From: Trichodesmium sp002260545
Lineage (GTDB): Bacteria; Cyanobacteriota; Cyanobacteriia; Cyanobacteriales; Microcoleaceae
Length of the DNA stretch: 64,000 bases
NCBI RefSeq assembly: GCF_050016015.1
Contig: NZ_JBNHEQ010000230.1
Coordinates: forward strand, 10,396-74,395
Direction: 5' to 3'
The first letter of the stretch is position 1, and every line of letters starts with the position of its first letter. The translations under genes and the position numbers were made by a program. This document shows, piece by piece, positions 9,102 through 19,239 of this stretch. Below the pieces are notes generated by a model that did not search any database, was not told the DNA's origin, and was given only the letters and a program-made list of their open reading frames with translations.

Positions 9102-10640
9102 GTGATCGAAGTAGAAGTCCATCAATCTCTGCTGAATTTCCTACAATCGCAAAATCAACCTTACTGGCCTCATAATTTAACGATGGCACGGCTAGTAGCA
9201 AGGGCTTTGCGACTGGGACGTAGTGCTTTAATTCAAACAGCTTCTCCACCAGGTAGCCATAATCAACAATATCAATTGAGTTATCTGCTACCAATATTAA
9301 TGTGGCCAAGAAAAACAATATTAGTTGCTCCTCAGCCAGTACAAGAACATTTACTCACTGTTGAAATTCCCAGATTACTAGCTAACCACTCTCAGATTAG
9401 TTCATCAATCCTTAATAAAGCAATCCAAACCTATCCTCCACAAGACCCTGATTTTAATGGACTACTACTGATGACGCCCGAAGCTTGGTTAGTTAGCCAA
9501 TGGCAGGATGAGCAGTTTTCTAAAGGTATTCCGACAATTATTGATTGGGCAGATGATCTAGAAATTTGGGTACAAAATTATTTAACTACTCGCTTTTTAC
9601 CTACCAATTGGAATCAACTGATGCAAGTTTATCCTGATCAAGCTGACTTAATTCGTCAGACAAGGATTAACTTAACCCGATCGCTCTTTCAACATCCAGC
9701 TAATCCCTACAGTTGCTACTTAATTGAACAACATGAGCAACAAATTTTACAAAATCTCATCGAAAGTTTGTCATTGCCTTCAGGAAATAAGGAATTACAT
9801 AGTAATCATTTGAATAATGATTTTTGGTTTCAATGGCAAAGCAATGGACAACTAAGGTGGGCAGAAATTCATCGCCAGAGAGGATCATTTTCTTTATACT
9901 GTACTCCTTATGATTTATCTGAAGCTCTCCAGAATATTTGGACTAAACAACCTGTTGTAATTATTGGAGGAGCATTAGACCTAGAAGCGAAAGCTGATAG
10001 CTATCGACAGATGATGGGGCTAGGGGATCTAACCTGTGTTAAATTTTCCCCTGATCGTCGCAATGAGATGATTCAATTATATTTGCCCAATGGTTTACCA
10101 ATGCCAAACACACCTCAATTTCAAGCAGCATTAATTGCAGAAATTCAGACTTTATTGTACATCAGTTCCAGTGCTATTGATGGATTAATAGTAATCCTGA
10201 TCGGAGATGTACCACTTAAAAATCAAGTAGGTGCTATTTTGGCCTCTGAATTTGGTTCCAGAGTTCAAGTGGAAACTGTTTCTCCTGAAGAAAATGGAAT
10301 TTTAATTACTGGTTGGGAATTTTGGCAAGAACATCAAAGAGTACTCAAAACACCTAAATTATTAATAATTACTACTTTGCCCCTTCCATCTTTGGAACAT
10401 CCGTTAGTATCTGGACGAGTAAATTTTTATAAGCAACGAGGTTTAGATTGGTTTAGATTATACCTTTTACCAAAGGCACTACAAGAGTTACAACGTGCTA
10501 TTGCCTCTGTGCGAGAATCTCAAGGTGTCGTTGCTCTGTTAGATAATCGTGTGATTTATCGTAGTTATGGCAAGCAAGTTTTAGCAGCTCTTAGTCCTTT
10601 TGCCAAAATTAATTACTTAGATACTACATGGTTAACTTGA
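9102..10640 (+). CDS. Degenerate DinG/XPD-like helicase-related protein
   Basis: 512-aa protein resembling cyanobacterial helicase-C-terminal-domain proteins. The N-terminal region aligns by position with a superfamily 2 core: a would-be P-loop at residues 47-57 reads SPPGSHNQQYQ without GKT/S; a motif Ia-like TILVAPQP follows at 72-79; the would-be DEAH box reads IIDWADDLE at 146-154. The C-terminus has the DinG-like stretch RESQGVVALLDNRVIYRSYG. Loss of the Walker A lysine and DEAH suggests it does not hydrolyse ATP in the standard way. The start is GTG, 5 bp after the pentapeptide-repeat gene. Family assignment is moderate; the degeneracy is seen directly. Confidence 0.65.
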   Translation: MIEVEVHQSLLNFLQSQNQPYWPHNLTMARLVARALRLGRSALIQTASPPGSHNQQYQLSYLLPILMWPRKTILVAPQPVQEHLLTVEIPRLLANHSQISSSILNKAIQTYPPQDPDFNGLLLMTPEAWLVSQWQDEQFSKGIPTIIDWADDLEIWVQNYLTTRFLPTNWNQLMQVYPDQADLIRQTRINLTRSLFQHPANPYSCYLIEQHEQQILQNLIESLSLPSGNKELHSNHLNNDFWFQWQSNGQLRWAEIHRQRGSFSLYCTPYDLSEALQNIWTKQPVVIIGGALDLEAKADSYRQMMGLGDLTCVKFSPDRRNEMIQLYLPNGLPMPNTPQFQAALIAEIQTLLYISSSAIDGLIVILIGDVPLKNQVGAILASEFGSRVQVETVSPEENGILITGWEFWQEHQRVLKTPKLLIITTLPLPSLEHPLVSGRVNFYKQRGLDWFRLYLLPKALQELQRAIASVRESQGVVALLDNRVIYRSYGKQVLAALSPFAKINYLDTTWLT

Positions 10641-10642
10641 AG

Positions 10643-10680
10643 AAGGGAATAGGGAGTAGGGAGTAGGGAGTAGGGAGTGG
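10643..10680. repeat. Heptamer short tandem repeat
   Basis: Run of GGGAGTA heptamers just downstream of the helicase-like gene. The same heptamer family (CTCCCTA, TTCCCTA, TTCCCTG) recurs at 350-384, 4428-4460, 13928-13966, 33225-33250, 52508-52545 and 56186-56243. This is the short tandemly repeated repetitive sequence class known from filamentous cyanobacteria. Confidence 0.7.
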
Positions 10681-10718
10681 GATTAATATTCAACTCCAAG
10701 CAAATTGGTATATTATTT

Positions 10719-10960
<242 letters not shown>

Positions 10961-10964
10961 ATTT

Positions 10965-11415
10965 AGGGCTTGCTGAATAAACATCAAAGTCTTGACACAT
11001 AAAGGTTTTGGCATTTATAGGTCTGGAAAAAGTGCAAAGTTTTTGGTCTAAAAAGATTAAAAAGTTAGGATTTTAACTTGGATAAGGCAGAAAATTAAGG
11101 GACTATTTTTCTGACTACCTATAGCAATGTGGGCTGGCATATTTACACATTATTTTTTGTACACCTTTTCTAGAAGGCAGTTTGAGCTGGGCCTTGTAAA
11201 TACCTGAGCGCTCACTGCTATACTTTATAATTCCCATTCCTCCTGACTTCCCCTTCCAGAAGTGGTTAGGGGTGCGTTGACTCCTGCCTCCTAACTAAAA
11301 CAGGACTTACGCAGAGGTACTATATATAGAGTAAAAAAACTATAACGTTATAGTTTTGAACACTATATACATAGTCTTTGCGCAAGTCCTATAAAAGACT
11401 TATTCAGCAAACCCT
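10965..11415. repeat. MITE-like element, family B, copy 2, with nested family A
   Basis: Starts 4 bp after copy 1 with the same AGGGCTTGCTGAATAA end and finishes with TATTCAGCAAACCCT. At 11302-11390 it contains a complete 89-bp family A element (AGGACTTACGC ... GCGCAAGTCCT around AACTATAACGTTATAGTT), so family A inserted into family B here. Confidence 0.75.
11302..11390. repeat. MITE-like element, family A
   Basis: 89-bp element with ends AGGACTTACGC and GCGCAAGTCCT and a central perfect palindrome AACTATAACGTTATAGTT. Same family as the array at 15545-16900 and the copy at 48225-48537. Confidence 0.75.
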
Positions 11416-11575
11416 AGTTAGTATTGCTTGATTAATAAATAGATTAAGAACTAATTCTTAAAGTAAACTTTTTCGATACTTTTTTTAAACAGATTTAACA
11501 AACTGAGCTTTATTTTTACTAATAATTATTGTTATGATCTAGATATAAATTACTGAATAAAGATTGAGATAATTT

Positions 11576-11788
11576 ATGGGTGAAGCAAAGCGTCGTAAAG
11601 AAGCACTAGGAGAAGAGTACGGTCAAGAATCACGATTTATTTCTTGGCTGCCAATTACTAAAAGTCAAAGTCAACAATTTATGCAGTTAACTACAACTGG
11701 TGCATGGATTGGTATTGGATTCCTTATTTTTGGCTGGTTAACAGTTAGATTTATCGGTCCTGCTTTTGGATGGTGGCAAGTTGAATAA
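11576..11788 (+). CDS. DUF2839 family membrane protein
   Basis: 70-aa protein of the cyanobacterial DUF2839 family, recognised by the N-terminal MGEAKRRKEALGEEYG and a single C-terminal membrane segment (about residues 42-62, ending FIGPAFGWWQ). The function is unknown. The length matches the family. It stands alone between repeat-rich spacers; the preceding 160 bp are AT-rich and hold a possible promoter (ttgttatgatc) but no strong ribosome-binding site. Confidence 0.85.
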   Translation: MGEAKRRKEALGEEYGQESRFISWLPITKSQSQQFMQLTTTGAWIGIGFLIFGWLTVRFIGPAFGWWQVE

Positions 11789-12850
11789 CTCTTGCTCTAG
11801 AAAGCTAGATAAAAGTTAGAAAAAAATATTAACTAATTCCTAATTTTTAATTGGGTAAGGATTAATCAAATTAGTTTTGTGGCTAAGATAATCAAAAATA
11901 TTACCAAGGAATTAATTTAATTAAATTAATGAATATGGACTGATAATTCAGCCAAAAGCAGTATTGATTTTTGCTAATTTTATTGATATTTATTAAAGAG
12001 AAAATAAAGATAAAATTTGTGAGCTTGATTTTGTCAAAAATGATAATCTTTATCGCAGATTAATTCCTGATTAATAGGTGTCAAAAACAACTGACCAAAT
12101 CAAATATTCAAAGTTGGGTAGCTAAATTCATTAATTGATAATTGATAATTGATAATTGATAATTACCTCTGGTTAAAACCGTTACGGAATTGAATATCGG
12201 GAAATATCCTAGCACTTTTTTTTCCCTATCCAAGGGGAGGCTTTAAACCATAATTATTTAATTATTAATAATTAATAATTAATAATTTGGTAAACATTTA
12301 TTATTTATAACTTGAAGTAACTAAAACGGACTAAGATTAGCAAAATCAATAACCCTCAACATGATTTTATATCCCTAAATCCTGATGGGGTCTAAATATT
12401 TTGTTTATACAAAGTCTCCAATAATTAATTGCAAATTCACAGCAATTCACCCCTAGAAAAACTTATATTTTATTGGGTTAAATAAAATTGCAATTGGATT
12501 GTGATTAATAACTATTGCTTATAACTATTAATTGGTCTAGATACTGTTTTACTTATAGCGATAATTAATTATTTATATAATTTCCGAATTTGAGTTTCTT
12601 AATACCTGATTTGAGAAGCTAAATTAATGGCTTGAGTCTAGAAAATACAAGCATTTAGCTGAATGTTGTGGTTGATACTTTGCTCAAAAATCCTATCAGT
12701 TAACTTAAGAGATATGGTATTAAAGGCCATTTAAGAGATATGCGATAAAAGATAATTGGGTTTATACTATTTCAGAAGTTAAACAAAAAAATTTTATAAA
12801 AACTTAAACATTGTCTAAAATCTTAGGGTTGTGGTGATAGGAGGATTATT
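11789..12850. other. Gene-free AT-rich spacer with family C repeat
   Basis: About 1.06 kb without a credible gene. At 12131-12300 there is a family C repeat: five tandem TTGATAA units, a central part with CCCTATCCAAGGGGAGG, and then tandem attaataatt units. An almost parallel copy lies at 32.28-32.45 kb. A Shine-Dalgarno AGGAGG at 12840-12845 belongs to the next gene. Confidence 0.6.
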
Positions 12851-13216
12851 GTGTTTCATAGACTTGCAGAACAACATCGTCAATTTGTACAAGACCTAGT
12901 AATGAATTTACAAGCTCTAGCAATTGTTCTAGAGAATAGAGGATATTTGGCATCCTGTTACACTTGTGGAGGTCAAAGGAATAGTGCATCATTCATGGTC
13001 AGTCTAGGAGAAAATCATCTGATTCGCTTTCTCGTATCAGATTATGGAATTACATGGACAGAAATGCGAGATGACCGTGAATTAATGAAATTAGAAGGAG
13101 CTGAAGCAATTAGCCAACTACAAGAACTAGCTAATTTGGTCAAAAATCAGATTCAGCCTTGTCAAAAGTCTAATCAACTGAGGCAGGAAGACTTCAGCCT
13201 GAATAAGGCAATTTAG
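12851..13216 (+). CDS. DUF1815 family protein
   Basis: 121-aa protein of the cyanobacterial DUF1815 family: MFHRLAEQHRQFVQDLVMNLQALA at the N-terminus (start shown in pieces), then SCYTCGG with two cysteines near residues 36-39, and a C-terminal helix. The start is GTG, fixed by a strong AGGAGG 5 bp upstream. Function unknown; members are small soluble proteins conserved across cyanobacteria. The last about 15 residues are poorly conserved in such proteins. No operon partner. Confidence 0.85.
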   Translation: MFHRLAEQHRQFVQDLVMNLQALAIVLENRGYLASCYTCGGQRNSASFMVSLGENHLIRFLVSDYGITWTEMRDDRELMKLEGAEAISQLQELANLVKNQIQPCQKSNQLRQEDFSLNKAI

Positions 13217-14458
13217 TCCAAGAGTGATCCTGGGTGAGACCTCGTGGTTGTAATACTAAATTCAAAAAAGATAATTAATTAGAATAAATACAAAACTTTT
13301 AATGGACTTCCTGCCAATCATAGAGCTGTAATTAAAATTAATTGGCAGAAAAAGAATTTATTAAACTTATCGAACTGTGTTTAGTCCATTAACAGCAGTT
13401 TGACTCTAATCAAGACACATTCTAGAAATCGATAATTCGTGAATCCGTTATTCTGACTCCTAACTTCTGTCAAGAAAATACTACTAGAGAGTATTTTTTG
13501 AAACTCATATAACCTACAGATAAAACTTCCATAAATTTATTCTATCTATAGAGTTTTCATTTGATATGTGGAAACTAAGTTCTATTAAAAAGGGAATAGG
13601 GAATAGGTATGGAGGGAATAGGGAAGAAGGGAAAACAGCATGAAATAGTAGATTAACACAAGGATATGTGGTATTCTGCACAATGCTTTTTTATTATAAA
13701 AAAACTAAATTTTGATTTACATATCATTTGAAAATACTATATAGGGCTGGCTGATTAAATATCAAAGCATTGACAGATAAAGGTATTAGCCTTTTTGAGT
13801 CTGAAATACTTTGGTTCTCAGTCCTTGAGCCTCAAAAACTTAGAATATTGGGATGACGCGAGGCAGAAAAATCACTCTTGCTATACTTTATGACTACCTT
13901 CTGTATAACTCCTATTTTTCCTGATTATTAACTACTCCCTACTCCCTACTCCCTACTCCCTACCTCAACAAAAAGTATTTATTTAGCAAACCCTATACAT
14001 ATACATTCTCTACAAGAAAAACTCAAGAATCAATCAAGGGTAATGGATGATTTTTTTTGCCTTTGATAATTGATAGAATTATTTATAGCTCTACCCAATT
14101 AAGGTATTTGAAATTGGTACAAGCTGAAAAGCTATTTGAGTAAACTTTTGTACGAACAACTAAGTCAGGACTCAGGGATGGGAATCGAGAAACCGATTTT
14201 TTTCATATATCCATATTTTTCAAACAAATAACTTTTCCTAGCAACCGGGTTTCTTTGGGTAAGTCCTATTAGGTATAAAAATTGGCAACCTAATAATTGC
14301 TGTAACCAAGATAGAAAAAGCTACTTGTCTATTAATCTGACAATGTGGCTTAACCGGATGTTAATCTATAGATATAGATAAGTTAAAAATTTAACATTAG
14401 CTGGACACAAATTACTACTAACAAAGTATAGAGCGGTCTGGCAAGATAGGAGAGTTGA
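13217..14458. other. Gene-free spacer with repeats
   Basis: About 1.24 kb with no credible gene. It holds a gggaataggg short-repeat run (13590-13640), a family B element (13743-13994), and a stretch ending gggtaagtcctatt (14259-14272) that resembles one end of family A. The last 100 bp contain the AGGAGAG ribosome-binding site of the hydrolase gene at 14448-14454. Confidence 0.55.
13743..13994. repeat. MITE-like element, family B, copy 3
   Basis: 252-bp element starting AGGGCTGGCTGATTAAAT and ending ATTTAGCAAACCCT. The interior holds the caaagcattgacagataaag and ggcagaaaaatcactct motifs of copy 1 and a run of four CTCCCTA heptamers. Confidence 0.7.
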
Positions 14459-15346
14459 TTGCAAACTATGAGTCTTCTAGAATCTCAATGGCAACATTTC
14501 TTTGTAGACACCAATAATATTCGCCTACATTGTGTTACTCAAGGTGAGGGAGAATTAGTCATACTCCTTCATGGTTTCCCAGAATTCTGGTATTCTTGGC
14601 GGTATCAAATGCCGGCATTGGCACGTCATTTTAAGGTTGTAGTTCCAGATTTACGAGGCTACAATGATTCCGATAAACCAGATAATGGTTATGACTTAGA
14701 TACTTTAGCTGCTGACATTCGGGGACTAATTGAACGTTTAGGTTATGTTAAGGCACATATTGTTGGACATGATTGGGGAGGGGCGATCGCATGGCATCTA
14801 GCTCAAAAATTTCCTGAATACTTAAACCGTCTAGCAATCTTGAATGCAGCTCATCCACAAAAATTAATTCAAGAATTGGCAGGAAATGTAGATCAAATAC
14901 GCAGAAGTTGGTATATATTAGCTTTTCAAGTTCCAGGAATTCCAGAATGGCTAATCCAGCAAAACTTAAGAGAATTTATCAAAGGAATTTTTCAAGGACA
15001 AGCAATTCGTAAAAGTGCTTTTACTACTGAAATTACTCAGATTTATCAAGCAGCTTTAGAGAAACCAGGAGCTTTAGTCGCTGCAATTAATCACTATCGT
15101 CAATTTCTTTTGCCTCAAAATTGGCTAAAAAACTTTAACCCTAAGCCAGAAAAAGTTACAGCACCTACTTTAATTTTATGGGGTAAAGAAGATTATTTTT
15201 TAAGTCAAAAACTTACAGAAGGTTTAGACAAATTAATTGCTGCTCCTTTCTGGTTAAAAGTTATCCCTGACTGTGGTCATTGGATTCAGCAAGAAGTACC
15301 CCACACAGTGAATCGAGAGTTGCTGAACTTTTTCGGGAAAAAATAA
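14459..15346 (+). CDS. Alpha/beta hydrolase, epoxide hydrolase-like
   Basis: 295-aa soluble alpha/beta hydrolase. The oxyanion-hole motif HGFPE is at residues 38-42, the nucleophile elbow GHDWGG at 103-108 with Asp105 as nucleophile, the acid in LILWGKEDYF, and the base His in CGHWIQQEVP near the end. Asp nucleophile plus HGFP and two lid tyrosines (SWYILAFQ, INHYRQF) point to the epoxide hydrolase/haloalkane dehalogenase branch; epoxide hydrolase is more likely. The start could be TTG at 14459 (6 bp after AGGAG) or ATG at 14468. Monocistronic, in a repeat-rich setting. Substrate unknown. Confidence 0.85.
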   Translation: MQTMSLLESQWQHFFVDTNNIRLHCVTQGEGELVILLHGFPEFWYSWRYQMPALARHFKVVVPDLRGYNDSDKPDNGYDLDTLAADIRGLIERLGYVKAHIVGHDWGGAIAWHLAQKFPEYLNRLAILNAAHPQKLIQELAGNVDQIRRSWYILAFQVPGIPEWLIQQNLREFIKGIFQGQAIRKSAFTTEITQIYQAALEKPGALVAAINHYRQFLLPQNWLKNFNPKPEKVTAPTLILWGKEDYFLSQKLTEGLDKLIAAPFWLKVIPDCGHWIQQEVPHTVNRELLNFFGKK

Positions 15347-15380
15347 TCAAAAAACAGGTTTGTATGAGCATATACTAGAG

Positions 15381-15503
15381 CGTGTCATCAATTAAATCTG
15401 CAAATGTTATCTAGCAAGAGTTTTTAGTTTTTGGTCTTGAAAGGACTCCAAATGATAAAGACCTTGACTTACAAAGCTTATAACTTCTAATTGATGACAT
15501 ACC
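15381..15503. repeat. MITE-like element, family H
   Basis: 123-bp element with inverted ends GTGTCATCAATTA and TAATTGATGACATAC, immediately downstream of the hydrolase gene. Internal ttggtcttgaaaggactcc stretch; no coding capacity. Confidence 0.6.
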
Positions 15504-15858
15504 CTAAGTATAATAAAGTTTGTAAATAAATATAGTCATATAATAGGACTTACCCAGAGACTGTCTATATAGCGTTTAAAACTATAGCGCTATAGTTTTT
15601 GAACTCTATATCTCTAATATATAGTATCTTGGCGTAAGTCCTTATATAGTTAAATATAGTTATATGGTCTGTAGAAATTTACCATCGGATTGAGATAATT
15701 TAGGAATGTTAGGAGTTACCCAGAGACTGTCTATATAGCGTTTAAAACTATAGTGCTATAGTTTTTGAACTCTATATATAGTACCTTGGCTTAAGTCCTT
15801 ATATAGTTAAATATAGTTACATGGTCTCTATAAATTGGGCATCTGATTGAGATAATTT

Positions 15859-16031
15859 AGGTCTTGCTGATTAAATCTAAAAGGATTTTTCGGTCTTGAA
15901 AAAGTACCTGGTTTTCAGCTCTTGATGCTCAAAAAGGAGGACATTTCTAGGGCATGGTATAGCAAAAAAATTCTTCCCCTACTCTCCCCTCTCCTCCTAC
16001 TCTTTAAAAAAGACTTTTGAGCGCAAACCCT
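15859..16031. repeat. MITE-like element, family B, nested copy 4
   Basis: 173-bp element from AGGTCTTGCTGATTAAAT to GAGCGCAAACCCT, inserted in the spacer of array unit 2. By eye it is identical to the copy at 16468-16640. Confidence 0.75.
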
Positions 16032-16467
16032 AATTTAGCAATGTTAGGACTTACCCAGATACTATGTATATAGTACCTTGGCTTAAGTCCTCATTATAGT
16101 TAAATATAGTTACATGGTCTCTAGAAATTGGGCATCGGATTGAAATAATTTAGCAATGTTAGGACTTACCCAGATACTATGTATATGGTGTTCCAAACTA
16201 TAGCGCTATAGTTTTTGAACTCTATATATAGTACCTTGGCTTAAGTCCTCATTATAGTTAAATATAGTTATATGGTCTCTAGAAATTGGGCATCGGATTG
16301 AGATAATTTAGCAATGTTAGGACTTACCCAGATACTATGTATATGGCGTTCCAAACTATAGCGCTATAGTTTTTGAACTTTATATATAGTACCTTGGCGT
16401 AAGTCCTCATTATAGTTAAATATAGTTACATGGTCTCTAGAAATTGGGCATCGGATTGAGATAATTT

Positions 16468-16640
16468 AGGTCTTGCTGATTAAATCTAAAAGGATTTTTC
16501 GGTCTTGAAAAAGTACCTGGTTTTCAGCTCTTGATGCTCAAAAAGGAGGACATTTCTAGGGCATGGTATAGCAAAAAAATTCTTCCCCTACTCTCCCCTC
16601 TCCTCCTACTCTTTAAAAAAGACTTTTGAGCGCAAACCCT
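16468..16640. repeat. MITE-like element, family B, nested copy 5
   Basis: 173-bp copy, identical by eye to that at 15859-16031 and at the same position of the array unit. This indicates that a multi-unit block was duplicated after one insertion. Confidence 0.75.
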
Positions 16641-16927
16641 AATTTAGTAATGTTAGGACTTACCCAGATACTATGTATATGGTGTCCCCAACTATAGCGC
16701 TATAGTTTTTGAACTCTATATATAGTACTTTGGCGTAAGTCCTCATTATAGTTAAATATAGTTATATGGTCTCTAGAAATTGGGCATCGGATTGAGATAA
16801 TTTAGCAATGTTAGGATTTACCCAGATACTATGTATATGGTGTTCCCAACTATAGCGCTATAGTTTTTGAACTCTATATATAGTACCTTGGCGTAATTCC
16901 TGCTCCTCTAAATTACCCGTTTCTCCT

Positions 16928-16980
16928 GTAGGGGCGATTTCCTCGGTCATGCTCCGCAAACGCTAATCGCCCCTACGACT
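16928..16980. repeat. Inverted repeat with GTAGGGGCGATT arms
   Basis: Arms TGTAGGGGCGATT and AATCGCCCCTACGA enclose about 25 bases. It lies between the family A array and recA. Similar GTAGGG/CCCTAC-ended palindromes occur at 6831 and 43766. Confidence 0.5.
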
Positions 16981-17154
16981 CCTGACTCCTAGCCTTAACA
17001 CTAATACTTTCTATACGCAAACCCTCATGATTAATTGTTAATTATTAATTATTGAATAATTACCAATGCCAAAAAGATTAAAGATTATAGTTGCGTAATT
17101 TTTTAGATATTAAATTAACGCAACTATGAAACACTAAAGTACAGCTCAACTTTA

Positions 17155-17262
17155 GGCGTTGGTAAATGAGGGTATGATTTGTATTTTTTGGTAATTGCTA
17201 ATCTATTGAATAACAAATATTTGAGATTGTTCAATTTTTATTTTCATACCTTTATTTACCAA
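17155..17262. repeat. MITE-like element, family D, inverted copy
   Basis: Begins GGCGTTGGTAAATGAGGG and ends ACCTTTATTTACCAA. Its reverse complement matches the element at 45407-45517 along most of its length (shared gtatgaaaataaaa, gaacaatctcaaatattt). It lies directly downstream of the recA stop codon and would be transcribed with recA. Confidence 0.7.
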
Positions 17263-17271
17263 AACCAAAAT

Positions 17272-18354
17272 TTACTCTTCTTCTAGAATTTCATCCTCAT
17301 CTTCATCCTCTTCTATTTCATCAACCTGTGCCACAGAATTAGCAGAAACCACAGCACCATCACTTAACTGTTCCCGAACTTTACCTTCAATTTTTCTGGC
17401 AAAGTCAATGTTTTCTTCCATATAGGCAATAGCTTTTTCTCGACCCTGAGCAAAATTACTTCCTTCGTAGCTATACCAAGCACCTCTACGTTTAATTACA
17501 TCTGTCTCTTCAGCTAAGTCAATAATACAACCGACATTAGAAATTCCTTTACCAAAAATAATATCAAATTCAGCAACACGGAACGGAGGAGCAACCTTAT
17601 TTTTAGCAACTTTTACCTTAGCATGAATACCATATTCCTCTGAAGATTTCTTCAAAGTTTGTGTACGACGAATATCAAGTCTAACCGAAGCATAAAACTT
17701 AAGAGCATTACCACCAGTAGTAGTTTCTGGATTACCATAAACAACACCTATTTTTTGCCGAAGTTGGTTGAGAAAAACTACTGTACAACCAGATTTACCA
17801 ATATTACCTGTAATTTTCCGTAGCGCTTGACTCATCAAACGAGCCTGGAGACCCATGTGAGAATCTCCCATATCTCCCTCAATTTCAGCTCTAGGTACCA
17901 ATGCTGCTACCGAGTCAACAACCACAATATCAACAGCTACAGAACGAACAAGGTGATCCACAACTTCCAAAGCCATCTCCCCAGTATCAGGTTGAGAGAC
18001 CAATAAATTCTCAATATCTACTCCTAATGCAGCAGCATAAGTAGGGTCTAGAGCGTGTTCCGCATCTACAAAAGCTGCTATACCTCCTGTTTTCTGAGTT
18101 TCAGCGATCGCGTGTAAAGCAAGAGTAGTTTTCCCCGAACTTTCTGGCCCATAAATTTCAATAACTCTGCCCTTGGGTAAGCCCCCTCCCAATGCTAAGT
18201 CTAAAGTCAGTGCCCCACTAGGGATTGTTTCTACCTTCATGCGGGTAGCATCTCCCAAACGGACAATTGAACCTTTACCAAAACTTTTTTCTATCGTTTT
18301 TAGGACTGAATCTAAAGCTTTTTGTTTTTCTTTGTTATCTGTAGCTGAAGCCAT
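17272..18354 (-). CDS. recA: Recombinase RecA
   Basis: RecA strand-exchange ATPase for recombination and repair. The P-loop GPESSGKT is at residues 69-76 counted from the chosen start. Also intact are the catalytic Glu region (FVDAEHALDP), loop L1/L2 motifs (MGLQARLMSQALRKI, NQLRQKIGVVYGNPETT) and the filament core. The C-terminus is strongly acidic (EIEEDEDEDEILEEE), as in other RecA proteins. The start chosen is the internal Met of MASATDNKEK at 18354; a Met 15 nt upstream (MGKKQ) is possible. About 360 aa, the normal length. No clear LexA box is seen upstream. Monocistronic. Confidence 0.97.
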   Translation of the reverse strand: MASATDNKEKQKALDSVLKTIEKSFGKGSIVRLGDATRMKVETIPSGALTLDLALGGGLPKGRVIEIYGPESSGKTTLALHAIAETQKTGGIAAFVDAEHALDPTYAAALGVDIENLLVSQPDTGEMALEVVDHLVRSVAVDIVVVDSVAALVPRAEIEGDMGDSHMGLQARLMSQALRKITGNIGKSGCTVVFLNQLRQKIGVVYGNPETTTGGNALKFYASVRLDIRRTQTLKKSSEEYGIHAKVKVAKNKVAPPFRVAEFDIIFGKGISNVGCIIDLAEETDVIKRRGAWYSYEGSNFAQGREKAIAYMEENIDFARKIEGKVREQLSDGAVVSANSVAQVDEIEEDEDEDEILEEE

Positions 18355-18369
18355 TTGTTTTTTTCCCAA

Positions 18370-19239
18370 CTTACACTCACTAGATAATGGCTACCCATAA
18401 GGGTAAATGTAGTTTTTCATACTGCATCATCGTAACATTTTTAAAATTCTATTATTAGATAATACATATAAAATATTATTAAGATTATATAACTTAGGCC
18501 AAGAGACCTCATTTAGAGGATAAATATTGGTTCAAACAAGATAAATATAGAAGCCATTTGGAATATGAGCAAAGGTACGAGTTTTTGGCAAAGGAGCCAG
18601 GAGTTAGGAGTCAGAAGTCAGGAAGTCGAGAATAGAAAATAGGGCAAAAAGCTAGAAAAATGACCCTATATCCATATCTATCCCTCTATTTTTCAATAGA
18701 ACCCATTTGGAATCTATAGAAAAAAATAGACTTTATAGGTTCTAATTGGTAATTTATAGTAGTCCACGAAGGCAACTTGACAGGCTCAAGATGTTTGAGG
18801 TTATAAAAATTGGGTATAGTCTTTATCCCTGATAATTCTCGTGGTGTAGCACTAGATTATACGGATAATTATTTTCCATAAAAGACTTATTTGTAGCAAT
18901 ATTTTATAGATTGGTAGACGATAATCTTATGCCCCGATCATTTCCAGAAGTTATTTGTGCTATCTTATACATACTAATTAAGCCAACTTAATGTATAAAG
19001 CAATACCCAAAAGCATTAATCAGAATAATTGGGTCTAAAACCCCTAACCCCGCCTTTTAAGGTGAAATGTTTTTGGAGGGTTACTCACCCATCCCCGTGA
19101 CAAAAACAACTTCTAACTTCTGACTTTTGAGTTGGTTAACCTCTCTTAAGGAGAATATGATAGAAGTCGCCGAAGGTTTTTCAGACCATAGCTAAAGCTG
19201 ACGGGTTTCCAAACAACCGATAGATATTATATGTAGAGT
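18370..19239. other. Gene-free spacer between recA and the aminotransferase
   Basis: 870 bp between divergent genes, containing promoters of both. It has an aggagttaggagtcagaag short-repeat patch (18596-18625), AT-rich sequence, and a degenerate family C-like patch (aacccctaaccccgccttttaagg, here split: aacccctaac then cccgcc) near 19040. No gene, tRNA or clear RNA element was recognised. Confidence 0.45.

Larger units (their letters stand above)
15545..16900. repeat. Seven-unit array of family A elements with two nested family B copies
   Basis: Seven units start at 15545, 15711, 16046, 16161, 16319, 16655 and 16813. Each unit begins AGGACTTACCCAGA, has the palindrome AACTATAGCGCTATAGTT, then GGCGTAAGTCCT, and (except the last) a spacer ending gagataatttagcaatgtt. 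Unit 3 lacks the central palindrome. Units 2 and 5 are each interrupted at the same spacer position by a 173-bp family B element (15859-16031 and 16468-16640). No ORF of note. Confidence 0.85.
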
